Shown: piece by piece, positions 12,323 to 22,962 of the stretch
Position numbering within the stretch: position 1 is the stretch's first letter
How the letters are laid out: every line of letters starts with the position of its first letter
Assembly (NCBI GenBank): GCA_018806915.1
Contig: JAGKQI010000097.1
Span: 895,204 to 959,203 of the forward strand
Source: Phytophthora colocasiae
Lineage: Eukaryota; Oomycota; Peronosporomycetes; Peronosporales; Peronosporaceae
DNA length: 64,000 nt
Direction: 5' to 3'
Program-made: the position numbers and the translations under genes
Notes under the pieces: model-generated
Seen by the model: only the letters and a program-made list of their open reading frames with translations
The model's database searches: none
Told to the model about the DNA's origin: nothing

Positions 12323-13796
12323 ACGCGGGGCGGTCTACTGGGGAAGAACTGAGTTCTGCAGTGCGTGAGAGGCACTGGGGCTCAGCCCCGAAGAGCTCCG
12401 TGCTCTTGAACACGGAACGTGTGAGCAAGCAGGGCTTGCTGGTCGTCCAGGTGGACGTGAAGGGCTTTGAGAAGCCGTGGATCGTGTTGATCGATTCGGG
12501 GGCGTCTGGCAACTACGTCAGACGCTCCACCGTTGAAGGTAGTCAGCAATATGCTGAGGCGCTTCGAGCGCGAAGAGGTGACACAGTCACAGTCCGTCTA
12601 GCGACGGGCGTCCGTGTCACGGTGGCCAAGGTCCCCATGGACCTGCGGCTGAAGTTCTTGGACTTCGATAGCGTGGAACGCTGCTTGGTCCTGGACCTGG
12701 ATTCGAGGTACGACCTCATCTCTGGCAGGGCGTGGCTGGAGCGCCACGAGCCATGGATTGATTGGAGGTCGAAGACCTTAGGTGCTACGCACTTCTCTCC
12801 TAGTGGAGCTTTGGCGAGTCATGAACCCACCTCTGCTAGGAAGCAGAAGCGCTATTGGCGCGGACATCGAGCCGAGTCGGCTATGATGCTGGAAGTCGGT
12901 GTGTCCGAGTTAGTGGACAGCACCGAGTGCGAGGACCGCAGTCCTGTTGAGCGCGTAGCGCTGGTTGACGGTGAGTCAACGTGGGGCAAAGCTCACGTAA
13001 CCCCTGTGGGGCGGCACGTACTCCGCCGAGTGACGCCGGTCATGGACTGTCACTGGATGCCGATGGCATCGGGCCTTACCAGGCCGTGAACTGTGGGGCG
13101 GCACGTACTCCGTTGAGTGATACTGGTCGTGGACCAAGTCGATCGCTGAGTGTCTCTGACACTGGACCTGTTACGGTCATTGATTGTGCAGCGGCACGTA
13201 CCCCGCTGAGCGGCATCGGACGTCGACCGAGTGGATCGCAGAGTGTCACTGACACTGGGCCTGAAGGGGCCGAAACCTGTGCGGCGGCACGTACTCCGTC
13301 TAGTGACGTCGGCGGTAGACCGAGTCAGTCACTGAGTGTCACTGACACTGGGCCGGGCAAGGCCATTACCTGTGCAGCGGCACGTACTCCGTCGAGTGGA
13401 CGTTCGTCGGCTAGGCGACGACGTCGTAAGGCCCTATGGGCGAGACGCTCTGCGTCTGAGTCGTCCGTGACGTCAAGTGTCAACGCACGGGAGGGCTGTG
13501 GGCAGCTATACACTCTGGTTGATGGAGTGGACGGCGGTGCCGAAGGCAGCGTCCTGCTGGACGGACTGCCGAGTGTTGACAAGCTCCTTGAGCTAGAAGA
13601 GATGTCGTTCGCCGAGTTTGGCGATGCCTTGAAGGCTGGCGAACTCGCCGAGGTGGTCATCGTTCGACCTGAAGAGGAGTTAAACTCATCGTCCCTCGTT
13701 GACGAGTCCGTCTTGGCCGAGGTCAAGAAGGCGCTGAGCGCCAGGAGTGGATCGGAGATCCTCAAGAATCCCTCGGATTCCTTCTACCCTTGCTGA
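12323..13796 (+). pseudogene. gypsy unit C pol 5' part: protease and repeat linker
   Basis: A retropepsin-like protease has the motif VLIDSGASGNYV (near 12483-12518), the catalytic Asp-Ser-Gly-Ala signature of Ty3/gypsy proteases. A low-complexity linker follows (12995-13400) with about five repeats of a unit containing AARTP and SLSVTDTGP. Frame changes occur near 12990 and 13786; at the second, unit B has one more base (CTACTCC against CTACCC). The protease would cut the polyprotein into its working parts. Confidence 0.82.
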
Positions 13797-16700
13797 AGGA
13801 ATATGGAGACGTTGTCTCAACGGAACCACCGAGTGGCCTGCCTCCTGACCGAGGCGTTCGTCACGAGATCGACTTAGTTCCCGGAATTAAATACTGCGTG
13901 ACCCGGCAGTGGCCTCTTCCTAAAGAGCAATGCGACGTCATTGACGCCTTCTTCCGTGCTAAGCACGCGGCGGGTCTCGTGCGCGAGAGCAAGTCTCCGC
14001 ACTCCGCGCCAACGTTCTGTGTCAGAAAGCCGAATGGCAAGTGGCGTATCGTTCACGCTTTTAACAAGCTCAACGCTGCCACGATTCCGGCGCAGACGCC
14101 GATTCCTAGGAAGGATGTTCTTCAGAACAACATGGTGGGTTGCACCATGTACAGTGCGCTCGACTTAGTCGATGGCTACTATCAGCTGCTCATGCAAGCC
14201 AGTGATATTCCGCTTACGGCGGTGAGCACCCCGAGCGGTATGCTCTGGGAGTGGCTCGTCATGCCCCAAGGGCTGTCGAATGCGCCTGCAACGTTCAATC
14301 GTCTAGTGACGCAGTTGTTCAGGCCCCTACGGGCATTCGCACAGACGTACTTTGACGATGTGTTCGTCCACAGTCGTGCTGAGCACGGGAAGACTGATGT
14401 CGAGGTACACGTGGAACACGTGAGAGCAGTGCTCGAGTGCATGCGCACCAACAAGTTGTACGCCAACGCGGACAAGTGCGTCTTTGGCGCGGAAGAAATC
14501 CCTTTCCTAGGGTGCTTCATTGGGAAGCATGGCCTTCGTGCTGATCCAGCAAAAGTCAAGGCCATTGTGGACTGGCCGGTTCCCTTGAACCAGAAGGACT
14601 TGCGTAAGTGGCTGGGCTTGGCCAACTACTTGCACAAGTACAGCGAGAACTACGCTGAGTTGGCTCGGCCACTGTCGGATCTCCTTAAGAAGGATGCCGA
14701 ATGGGTATGGCGTGCTGAGCACGAGAGTGCGTTCACTCGTATCAAGGATAGCCTGCTTCAGGCACCGATACTGGCGTTGCCAGACCCCGATCGTCCGTTC
14801 ATCGTCGTCTGTGACGCCTCGGACTTTGCCATCGGCAGTGCTTTGCTACAAGCGGACGCCGACGGGCGCGAACGCGTCATTGCGTTTGAATCTCGACAGC
14901 TCAAGGCTGCTGAGAAGAACTATCCAGTTCATGACAAGGAGCTACTTGCGATGAAGTACGCTCTCGTCAAATTCAGGGTTCACCTGCTCGGCTCCAAGCC
15001 GTTTGTGATCTACACGGATCATGCGTCACTACGCACAGCGACGCAGTCGCCTCACCTCTCGCAGAGGATGGCCCGATGGCTCTCCTTCTTTGCGGAGTAT
15101 AACTTCGAGGTGAAGTACAAGCCTGGAAGGCAGAACGTCCTCGCTGACGCGTTATCACGTCGCCCGGACTATGAGTTATCTCATGTCACCTCGGTGACGT
15201 CGTCCGTGACGGACATGGTTCGAGCAGCGTACGCTCTGGACGACTCTTGTGTCGCGCTGCTTCAAGCTCTAGGGAGCGATGAGTTTAAGGACTCAAAGGT
15301 GACTCTGTCACGACGCCTAAAGGCGAGACTCCAACGCTATAGCCTGGGAGGCGGTCTGCTGTACTACAGCACGGGTCAGGATGACCCACCACGTGTGGTG
15401 GTTCCTCACGATGAGGACCTGAAGTATCGTATCCTCTATGAGGCTCACGACACGCCCACAAGCGGCCACCTCGGTCGCGAGAAGACCTACGGCTCGGTGA
15501 GCTCCATGTACTGGTGGCCGAAGATGTACAAGTGGGTCAGCACATATGTGCACACGTGCGAGACGTGTCAGCGGGTTAAACCCTCGCCGCATGCGGCAGC
15601 GCCTTTGGCGAGCTTGCCTGTACCCTCTGGGTGTTGGCAGTCCATGAGTATGGACTTCGTGTTTGGCCTGCCGAAGGATACGGCAGGCAACACGGGCGTT
15701 GTGGTCTTCGTTGACCGTCTGAGCAAGATGGCTCACCTAGCGGCTGTGCCGGACACCGTTGATGGCGCTGGTACAGCGACGATCTTTATCGATCGGGTCT
15801 TCCGCCAGCATGGGCTGCCAGAGACCATTGTCTCGGATCGAGACCCCCGTTTCACGGGTCACTTCTGGACGTCCGTCTTCAAAGTGCTTGGCACTCGACT
15901 GGACATGTCCACGGCGGATCATCCGCAGACCGACGGTCAGACTGAACGCGTGAACCGCGTCCTGGAGGACATCCTCCGCAGCGTATGCGCTGAAACGCCG
16001 AAGCGTTGGAGCGCTATGCTCCCTCTCGTTGAGTTCTCAATGAACAACGCGGTGCATGCCTCGACAGGCTTCTCCCCGTTCTACGTGAACGGCCTTGCGC
16101 ATCCGCGCGTCCCGCTCACTCCGCCAGGCGGTAGCCTTGGGCTTGGTGGGGGAGAGGCTGTGCCGTCGCTCGACTCCGAGCTTGCTGATGTCAGCCCCCT
16201 TGCTGTTCGCAAGCAAGTCGATGACTTCCTCTCGATGAGGCTTAGCGTCTTACGCCGTGTGCGTGACGCAATGGCTGAAAGCCAAGATGTTCAAAAGGAA
16301 CAAGCTGATGCCAAAGGCAGAAGCAACATGTGGGAGTTCAAGGTCGGTGACCACGTTTTATTAAACGCTAAGAACCTGCCTACACACGCAGTGTCAGCCG
16401 TCTTCAAGACGAAGTTGCGGCCGCACTTCATTGGACCGTTCACGGTCGTGGCCAAGAAGGGCCTGGCATACACGCTTGGCTTGCCAAAGCGTATGCGAAC
16501 ACATCCTGTGTTCTACGTGGGCTTGCTTAAGCCATATCGGGACCCTGCTCTTGTGAGTTCTGAGGCGCTGGCGCCGAGTCGGACGAAGGCTGCACGGCAG
16601 CAGGTGGCAGAGCCACAGGTGGTTGCCTCCGAACCAACAGGTCTTGTCGATCCGGAGCAACGTGATGCTCGAGGTCATAGACCCGCTGATGCAGCACCAG

Positions 16701-17128
16701 AGGCGACTCAGACCGGTCCCCGCGACTCTAGGTCTCCTCGAGACCAGTCGCTAAGCGATGGGTCGGATGACCGACGTGGTGGTCGTGCTCCTTCACCGAG
16801 CCCACGCGGGTCTGCAAGCAATGCAGCGCGTCTACACTCGCAGCGCGAGAACCCATCGACCGCTCGTCCTCCTCCTGCTCTGCTCGATGAGCAAGGTGAG
16901 CTTCACTATCACGTGGATCGCCTGATGGCGCGGCGTCGTCGCCGAGGTCACAACCAGTATCTGGTGAAGTGGCGAGGTTACCCTCACTCACAGAACTCGT
17001 GGGAGTTTGAGGTGCCACTACGGCAGGATTGCCCCGACGTCGTTGACGCGTATGATCGGGCACACCCGGTGTCAGACCGCCCGATGGGGGTGCGACGGAG
17101 TCGCCGGGTGCCAAGCACCTCCCACTAA
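13790..17128 (+). CDS. gypsy unit C pol: RT, RNase H, integrase, chromodomain (open, 1112 aa)
   Basis: This is the longest open frame in the window. Domains in order: reverse transcriptase (palm motif YFDDVFVHS near residue 186), RNase H (DASDFAIGSAL near 342), integrase zinc region (paired His and CETCQRV, about 550-595), DDE integrase core (MDFVFGLP near 616, SDRDPRF near 680, TDGQTERVNR near 712), and a C-terminal chromodomain (YLVKWRGYPHSQNSWE, about 1045-1075). That order is diagnostic of chromodomain Ty3/gypsy elements. The last residues differ from units A and B because a G-run near 17087 is one base longer. The ATG is only the first in frame; translation of the real protein starts upstream in the polyprotein. 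Confidence 0.93.
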   Translation: MLKEYGDVVSTEPPSGLPPDRGVRHEIDLVPGIKYCVTRQWPLPKEQCDVIDAFFRAKHAAGLVRESKSPHSAPTFCVRKPNGKWRIVHAFNKLNAATIPAQTPIPRKDVLQNNMVGCTMYSALDLVDGYYQLLMQASDIPLTAVSTPSGMLWEWLVMPQGLSNAPATFNRLVTQLFRPLRAFAQTYFDDVFVHSRAEHGKTDVEVHVEHVRAVLECMRTNKLYANADKCVFGAEEIPFLGCFIGKHGLRADPAKVKAIVDWPVPLNQKDLRKWLGLANYLHKYSENYAELARPLSDLLKKDAEWVWRAEHESAFTRIKDSLLQAPILALPDPDRPFIVVCDASDFAIGSALLQADADGRERVIAFESRQLKAAEKNYPVHDKELLAMKYALVKFRVHLLGSKPFVIYTDHASLRTATQSPHLSQRMARWLSFFAEYNFEVKYKPGRQNVLADALSRRPDYELSHVTSVTSSVTDMVRAAYALDDSCVALLQALGSDEFKDSKVTLSRRLKARLQRYSLGGGLLYYSTGQDDPPRVVVPHDEDLKYRILYEAHDTPTSGHLGREKTYGSVSSMYWWPKMYKWVSTYVHTCETCQRVKPSPHAAAPLASLPVPSGCWQSMSMDFVFGLPKDTAGNTGVVVFVDRLSKMAHLAAVPDTVDGAGTATIFIDRVFRQHGLPETIVSDRDPRFTGHFWTSVFKVLGTRLDMSTADHPQTDGQTERVNRVLEDILRSVCAETPKRWSAMLPLVEFSMNNAVHASTGFSPFYVNGLAHPRVPLTPPGGSLGLGGGEAVPSLDSELADVSPLAVRKQVDDFLSMRLSVLRRVRDAMAESQDVQKEQADAKGRSNMWEFKVGDHVLLNAKNLPTHAVSAVFKTKLRPHFIGPFTVVAKKGLAYTLGLPKRMRTHPVFYVGLLKPYRDPALVSSEALAPSRTKAARQQVAEPQVVASEPTGLVDPEQRDARGHRPADAAPEATQTGPRDSRSPRDQSLSDGSDDRRGGRAPSPSPRGSASNAARLHSQRENPSTARPPPALLDEQGELHYHVDRLMARRRRRGHNQYLVKWRGYPHSQNSWEFEVPLRQDCPDVVDAYDRAHPVSDRPMGVRRSRRVPSTSH

Positions 17129-18040
17129 GGTGGGAGTCCACAGGGTCGTTGCTGAGCTCAGGCTCTGACCCGTAGCTGCAATACTTGCAGCGAGCACGTC
17201 GGTGCCGTCGACATGGCATCGAATGCTCAAACTGCAAGTGCAGTAGAGCTACATGCGCCTCGCGCGCGTGTTTCAAGGGTCTATGACCCTTTAACAACAC
17301 TGGCCTATGGCCCGGAGCTTCGCGATCATGAAGCGAAGATGGTTCGTGATGAACAACCGTCTTAATGACGTTCTGTCTAAGCGACAAGTGGTGATGGAAA
17401 CGGATTCTATCCGATCACCTGACGCTAGAAGCGTTCAATGGGTATGACTATGTCATGAGGCACTGTGGATGCCAGGGATGCCAATGCATTGGACCCCGCA
17501 TGCTGCATAGCAGTAGGAGGTAGGTAAGCTCCTCCTGAGCGACAGCTTAGCTGTCCGGTGCTCGTTGTCGTGTCTACGACTGTGCTGGAGCACGTGTATT
17601 CACAAGACACAGTGTCTGTGACACATAGTGGCGCTTGCGCCTGCTTCAAGGACAACTTGGGCATCAAGCCCTGCACACAGTGCTCATCCGAGGGTCACAT
17701 TAACTGTGAAGCGAGTGGGCCCCACTGCTGTGTGGTTCGTGGAACCGTTGGTAGCTTGGAAGGCTTGCCCTGTGGATCACTGATCCAGTAGTATCATAGA
17801 TACGCCACCTGTGGCCTTCTTTCCATGCCCGTAGAGCCCCTTGACTCGTGCCAGTAAGCTCCTATGCTTGGTAAGCATTGGGCCCAAGTGTGTACCAAGT
17901 GGCATCGCGTACGGAGGCGTGTAACACGCACGAGAGACAGCGCCGTCCGCGCAAGGCAAGGTCCCGTGGCCATCGGCCGATAATCGCGTCGTGTGTTTAC
18001 ACTTTCCGGATACGGTATCCGGAATCTTGGTGGGGGAGAG

Positions 18041-18461
18041 TGTAACGGGGATGTTACACGAATGTTTCTCGTTGGTGTGTGACACACGTGGATACATTTA
18101 TGTGGGTACATAATAGTGTGTGACACTCATGATACATTTATGTGGGTACATAATGGTGTGGCACACACGAGTAGATACGTAGATGGCCTCAGAGCCTCAC
18201 GTTGCATTTTGATTAGGATTTAGTATGTTAGATACTAAATCCGTTACATTTAGGATTAGGGCAATAAAGTCAATAAAAATCAGTTTGCATTCTACATAGT
18301 TAGTGTTAGTCCTTTGTTATAGGGACACTGACTCTGTGAGTCCCGTATTTAGTGGACTACTTGGTTCTTGTATAGAACCGAAGGCTAGTGCCTTGCAAGC
18401 AGGACTCTACGAGTCAACTAAACTTCCTCTGTGCCGTGCACACCTACGCAGCCCCGCTGCA
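18041..18461 (+). repeat. gypsy LTR 3 (terminal)
   Basis: This 421-bp LTR has the same start TGTAACGGGG and end CCGCTGCA as LTR 2, with which it appears nearly identical. It forms the right edge of the whole array and abuts the disrupted transposase-like gene. Confidence 0.92.
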
Positions 18462-20540
18462 TCACCAGTGGTCACTCTGAGAGTCTCTTTTGCAATCTTC
18501 GCCGCTGCAGCGGCAGTTTCGCGCTCTCTCTTCTTCTTTTTAGACGCGGCTTGTCGATCTTTCTGAATCTGCTTCGCTCTGCGTTCATCCTCGTCGTTTG
18601 GTGGGTCGTACAATGGATCATTTTGGAATTCCTCCGGAACAAACGGGCGGACCTTATTGTAGAAGGACTGGATCTTCTCGGAATTTGGGGGGGGGGTCGA
18701 CAAAGGCTCTAGGTGCATTGTTAGTAGGACGTGTACGCGAGTAGCCTCCGTAGTGATGCCGTCGTACACACGGCGAAGGTCCTGGGTCACCGTGTCAGAG
18801 TCTGGACCCTTACGGCACTCTATCACACCAGGATTGCTCTCTCGCATCGTGAAGATTTGGTACTTTTGAATATCTTTCAGCTTCTTGTATGCTTCCTCCA
18901 TGGCGTCGCGGTAGATTTTGAAAATTGTGTTTTGGTTCGGAATGTGCACTAGAGCAGACGACGAAGAAGCTTCATTCACAGCACAAAGAAGCTAGTCCAT
19001 TGTCCACACATCAGCTCGAGCAATGTGCTTTCGCACGTGGCCAAACCCTCGATCCACAGCATTCTTTGTATGGCCTTTGACAAAGAACTTGAGATTGATT
19101 TCATCCAAAAGTGACGTATGGGCCAGTGCCAGCAGCATCCGCACGACAAAATTGTTCTTGTTCTGTCCACCACAGTTATCGGCATAAATGGTGAGCTTTC
19201 GGAACCCCGCAGAAACGACGATCTGGCTGATGAAATGGTGCAGCATCGAATTAACTTCATCGGTACCTTTACCAGCCACACTCTCGTCGTACACGTAGTT
19301 ATACTGGATGTTCTTGTTTGCGTAGAATACGCCAAACATATTCACATTTCAAAGCGAAAGGAAGTACCACTGTGACGGTGTATTGCTCACACTAGGCAGT
19401 GTAAGGTTCTGACTGAAATCAATGATAATCAGGCATGCGTGTCGTCGCATGAGGCAAGATCAGACTTGTATTCTTCCCTGTAAAACAAAACGATGTTAGT
19501 ATCCACACGATACTGCCCACAAAACAATTTGATTCTAGCATCCATCCTTACCGCATACGCCGTGCCGCTGTTGTATGCTCACCAAAAGCCTCGGTCTCTG
19601 CTGCTGTAGCTCCACTCTTCATCCGCGACCAGTAGATGGTACAAACGTCACACACGTTGGAACGTGGAGAGCGAATTCGAATATTTGGACAAAGCTTCGT
19701 CAGGTATTGGCGAAACGTGCTTGGTCTTGGTTCACGGACTCGGAGAGCTATCTCCTCCACGTAGTTGTGCATTTCAGTGTACAATTGGTCCCACGTAACG
19801 AACGCCGGCAAAAGTATGTACTCTGCGTTACTGTAGTACAACTTGATCTCTCCTTCTTTCGTTTCCTAACGTCGCACTCGCACTGGCACGACATCACCCA
19901 CAGAATCAGCGAATCTCTTGAACCAAGAATCCAACCAGCGGAGATCTACAGCACTAGCGTTTTGGTTGAAAAGATTACCATGGGCTTTTACTGAGATAAT
20001 GCCATCGTTAATACGCTTCCTGTAGCGTATAATTGTAGCCGTCGATATCCCGTAACACTTACACAGTCCGATCAATGGCAGATAAAAGTTAAATTGCTCA
20101 CGTAGGCCATAACCCCGATGACGCAGTACGGTATCCGTCTTCTTGAGAACCGCCAACGTCGTTAGGACGCTATGCTTCTTCTCCCCGCTAGTCATTTGCG
20201 ATAGCGAACACAGAAACTGTTCCAACTCCATTGCTTTCCCCTTCAAGCACTTTTTGTCGCAAGGATCCTCTTGAATAAGACGAGTGACGAGCTCGCGAAG
20301 CTCTCCGTCATTCAAATTAATGCTAGTTGCCACAGTATTGGAATCTTCGTCACCTTCACTGTCGCTTGTCTGGATCTCGTTACCGGATGAGCATTCTTCC
20401 TCTGAGTCTGGGCCCCATTCGCTGTCTTCACTGGCGTCTCCACTTCCAGCGCTAGCGTCACTGTGAGCTTCATCGTGAGCTACCACAGCGTCATTCTCTG
20501 TTGTTGTGGCGGTGTCTGCGACCGCAGCGAGCTCCTCCAT
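18462..20540 (-). pseudogene. decayed transposase-like gene, 3' end cut off by the gypsy array
   Basis: Read from 20540 downward. An acidic N-terminus (MEELAAVADTATTT...) leads to a helix-turn-helix-like stretch (ATIIRYRKRIND) and a Cys pair (NVCDVCTIYWS). A likely intron (GTAAGG near 19553 to TTTTACAG near 19483) is followed by a catalytic-looking block, IYADNCGGQNKNNFV then FVKGHTKNAVDRGFGHV, resembling the DDE-like fold of transposon-linked DUF7869 proteins (recalled, not searched). Damage: in-frame TAG at 19866-19868, a frame change near 19455, in-frame TGA just before 19345, in-frame TAG at 18992-18994, and loss of the C-terminus at the gypsy LTR. The Lys/Glu-rich tail is still readable up to the junction. 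Confidence 0.65.
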
Positions 20541-20667
20541 CGTGGCCTCTTACCACCGTATACACCTCCTCTAAATTTAGAGATTTGACAAAAACCCCTC
20601 TCCTAAAAAAATCACTTAAGTACGAAAACGAAACGTCGAGTTTATCTCAAAAACTCAAAAATGTTAA

Positions 20668-21102
20668 CTACCGTCTTCCCCCGCACACTGCGACTAGGCG
20701 CTATAATGAAGAGATTACTATGTTAAGCAAATATTCGGTTTAAACGCCTAGGCGTTATACAACGAACAAAAGTGCAATGTTTGTCGGGCGAGAGTCAGGG
20801 TTCACTTTGCTGTGGTGGTGTAGGCCCGACCCTCCTATGATAGTGCAGTTTCGACGTTTGCTTTTGCCCATGGTGCTTGAAATGCGGTCTGTGCAAACAA
20901 AGAGAGATTGATGTCGAGCTCTGTTGGCCAACCATCCCTTCCGTCTGTGGTTTAAGGGCTAATTTCAAAGCACGCACTATTGCTAACAAGGAAGTAGGCG
21001 TTCTATTCTGCTATGTGCTCTATTCGAACATTTGTGTGTGAATTCGACAATTCTTGATTTTGGACATAGCGCATAGTCGCAGTGTGCGGGGGAAGACGGT
21101 AG
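20668..21102. mobile_element. 435-bp element with 37-bp terminal inverted repeats (MITE-like)
   Basis: Left end 20668-20704 begins CTACCGTCTTCCCCCGCACA and the right end 21066-21102 is its reverse complement with one mismatch in 37. The interior has no long open frame. No convincing target-site duplication is visible beside the repeats. It lies just upstream of the decayed transposase-like gene, so it could be a non-autonomous relative of that transposon, or the right terminal region of the same element with an internal inverted copy. Confidence 0.75.
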
Positions 21103-21524
21103 CATCCGTTTGTTTTGCGGGGCCTCATTTATTGTGGAGCATCCTCTTCTCTGTTTAAATTAGTAAATTAATTCGGAGCTAAATCGTGTCCCTCCGCTTT
21201 AATGACATATAGACCACTCTTTCACGGTGTCACTATTATTTAACATAATCTATATATTTATTTACCTATGCGACACACACAAGGTTCTTCAAACCGGGAA
21301 ACTGCTTAGATCGTACATTTTCTTTAAAATACAATGGGTGTACTTAAAAACACACCCATTGATACAAGAGAATTAAATCAGGGTAAGAAATAGATTAAAG
21401 AGGAGTAAATTAAGTGGACTTCAAGTACTAAGTACCATAATACAGCATATCAAGTCTACACCATAGGTTGACATTGAATTGATGCACACACAACCTAGGG
21501 TCGCCATCTCGCGATCTCTCGACA
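21103..21524. other. intergenic, upstream of the prolyl 4-hydroxylase-like gene
   Basis: AT-rich, with no gene seen. One clear inverted repeat lies near 21333-21362 (arms around CAATGGGTGT and ACACCCATTG). The last 100 bases would hold the promoter of the following gene; no core element was recognised with confidence. Confidence 0.5.
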
Positions 21525-22876
21525 ATGGGGACGAAGCCCAAGACGTCGCCTACAGAGGCCCCAGCGCCTCGTGCTTTTCCTTATTTCTCTGTGCTTCTAG
21601 TGGTACTTGTGGCGGTAGTGGCGGTTACGGTCTCAGTTGTGGACCATTCAGAGCTTCAACAGCTGGTGTCCACCTACACAGGTGTCTCGTTCCCCCAAGA
21701 GGGGGATTGCAGTGCAGCTGAGCAGTATTTGACGGATGTACTGCCTGTGAAGGGCTTCCATGTCTTGTGTATCAAGAAGGGTCCAACTGGAGAGTACGTC
21801 GTAACTTTAAGGAAATATTTCCCCTCCCCCCCTTGTGCTAATTTCAATGTGGACAGATTAAATGTTCAAGTGTACAAGGACGGAAATGCTCCGTTAAGGA
21901 CCATTCAAAGTAAATCGGAGTTTAGAGACTTGAGGAAGCAATTGGAGGTTGAACTGGAGATTAAAGGCCCTCAAGATGAACTGGCAGTGAAATACAAGCA
22001 GCCGTACGCGTTCTTCACTCCAAATGGAAAGAAGCTGGACAGTTTGGATGACATGGTGGACAATATTGTCTTCCTCTTTGAAGGAGGACAATTCATCTGG
22101 CCTGGAATTCGCATCGGACACAAAAGTATGCTTTTTTATTTTTCGTTCATTACTAAGTACTAACTGTATTTTATTTTCTCGTAGCTATTGTGAAGGACGT
22201 CGCGGGTAAAGGAGACGTAGTGCTTGAAACATTGAGTATGATTCCTCTGGTCTTCAGTGTGGAGGAGTTTCTGAAAGATGACGAGATCGATATCATTATG
22301 GATTTATCTCTGGAACACCTCAAGCCATCCACTGTAACTCTGATGGACGGCCATGAAAACCGAGCTTCTACTGACTGGCGTACCAGTACGACGTACTTCT
22401 TATCATCGACGAAGCATCCAAAACTCGACGAGATCGACCAGCGCGTGGCAGATCTGACCAAAGTCCCAATTGATCACCAGGAGGACGTCCAGGTCCTTCG
22501 ATACGAAGAAACACAGAAATACGACCACCATACGGACTATTTCCCAGTGGAGCATCACAAAAACTCTCCTCAAGTGCTGGAATCCATTCACCACGGGTAC
22601 AGAAATCGTATGATTACTGTGTTCTGGTACATGTCGGATGTGGCGAAGGGCGGACACACGATTTTCCCGCGAGCTGGAGGAGCTCCAAAGCCTTTGTCAA
22701 TGAGAGACTGCTCTAAAGGACTGAAAGTACCTCCGAAGAAGCGTAAGGTGATCGTCTTTTACAGTATGTTACCTACTGGAGAAGGAGATCCTATGAGTCT
22801 ACATGGAGGATGTCCAGTGGAAGATGGAATCAAATATTCCGGAAACAAATGGGTTTGGAACAAGGCCAGGTTCTGA
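21525..22876 (+). CDS. prolyl 4-hydroxylase-like 2-oxoglutarate/Fe(II) oxygenase, membrane anchored
   Basis: Two exons, 21525-22125 and 22185-22876, are joined across a 59-bp intron (GTATGC ... TACTAAC ... CGTAG), giving about 430 residues. Residues 23-43 form a hydrophobic signal anchor (FSVLLVVLVAVVAVTVSVV), suggesting a type II protein with its catalytic part in the ER or Golgi lumen. A middle domain (about 55-195) is not recognised. The C-terminal half is a P4H domain: iron ligands in YDHHTDYF (His-x-Asp) and the distal His of SLHGGCPV, with a 2-oxoglutarate-binding Lys downstream (GNKWVWNK). It would hydroxylate proline in secreted or cell-wall proteins. The ATG chosen is the first in frame just before the anchor. 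Confidence 0.85.
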
Positions 22877-22962
22877 AACTCAAACATAGTTTCATTTTTC
22901 GTTTCCAGTGGTAAGTAAAACAAAACAAAAGAAACTTACTGTGAACCAGTGTTCATCAGCCT

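Larger units (their letters stand above)
11296..18461 (+). mobile_element. Ty3/gypsy unit C (internal region plus terminal LTR)
   Basis: This is the last and best-preserved unit of the array: gag 11353-12322, pol 12323-17128, non-coding 3' region, LTR 18041-18461. Right after the terminal CA the sequence changes to TCACCAGTGG, which continues the reading frame of a decayed transposase-like gene on the minus strand, so this is the true right border. The matching left border of the array lies outside the window, so the target-site duplication (expected to involve TCACC) cannot be confirmed. Confidence 0.93.
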
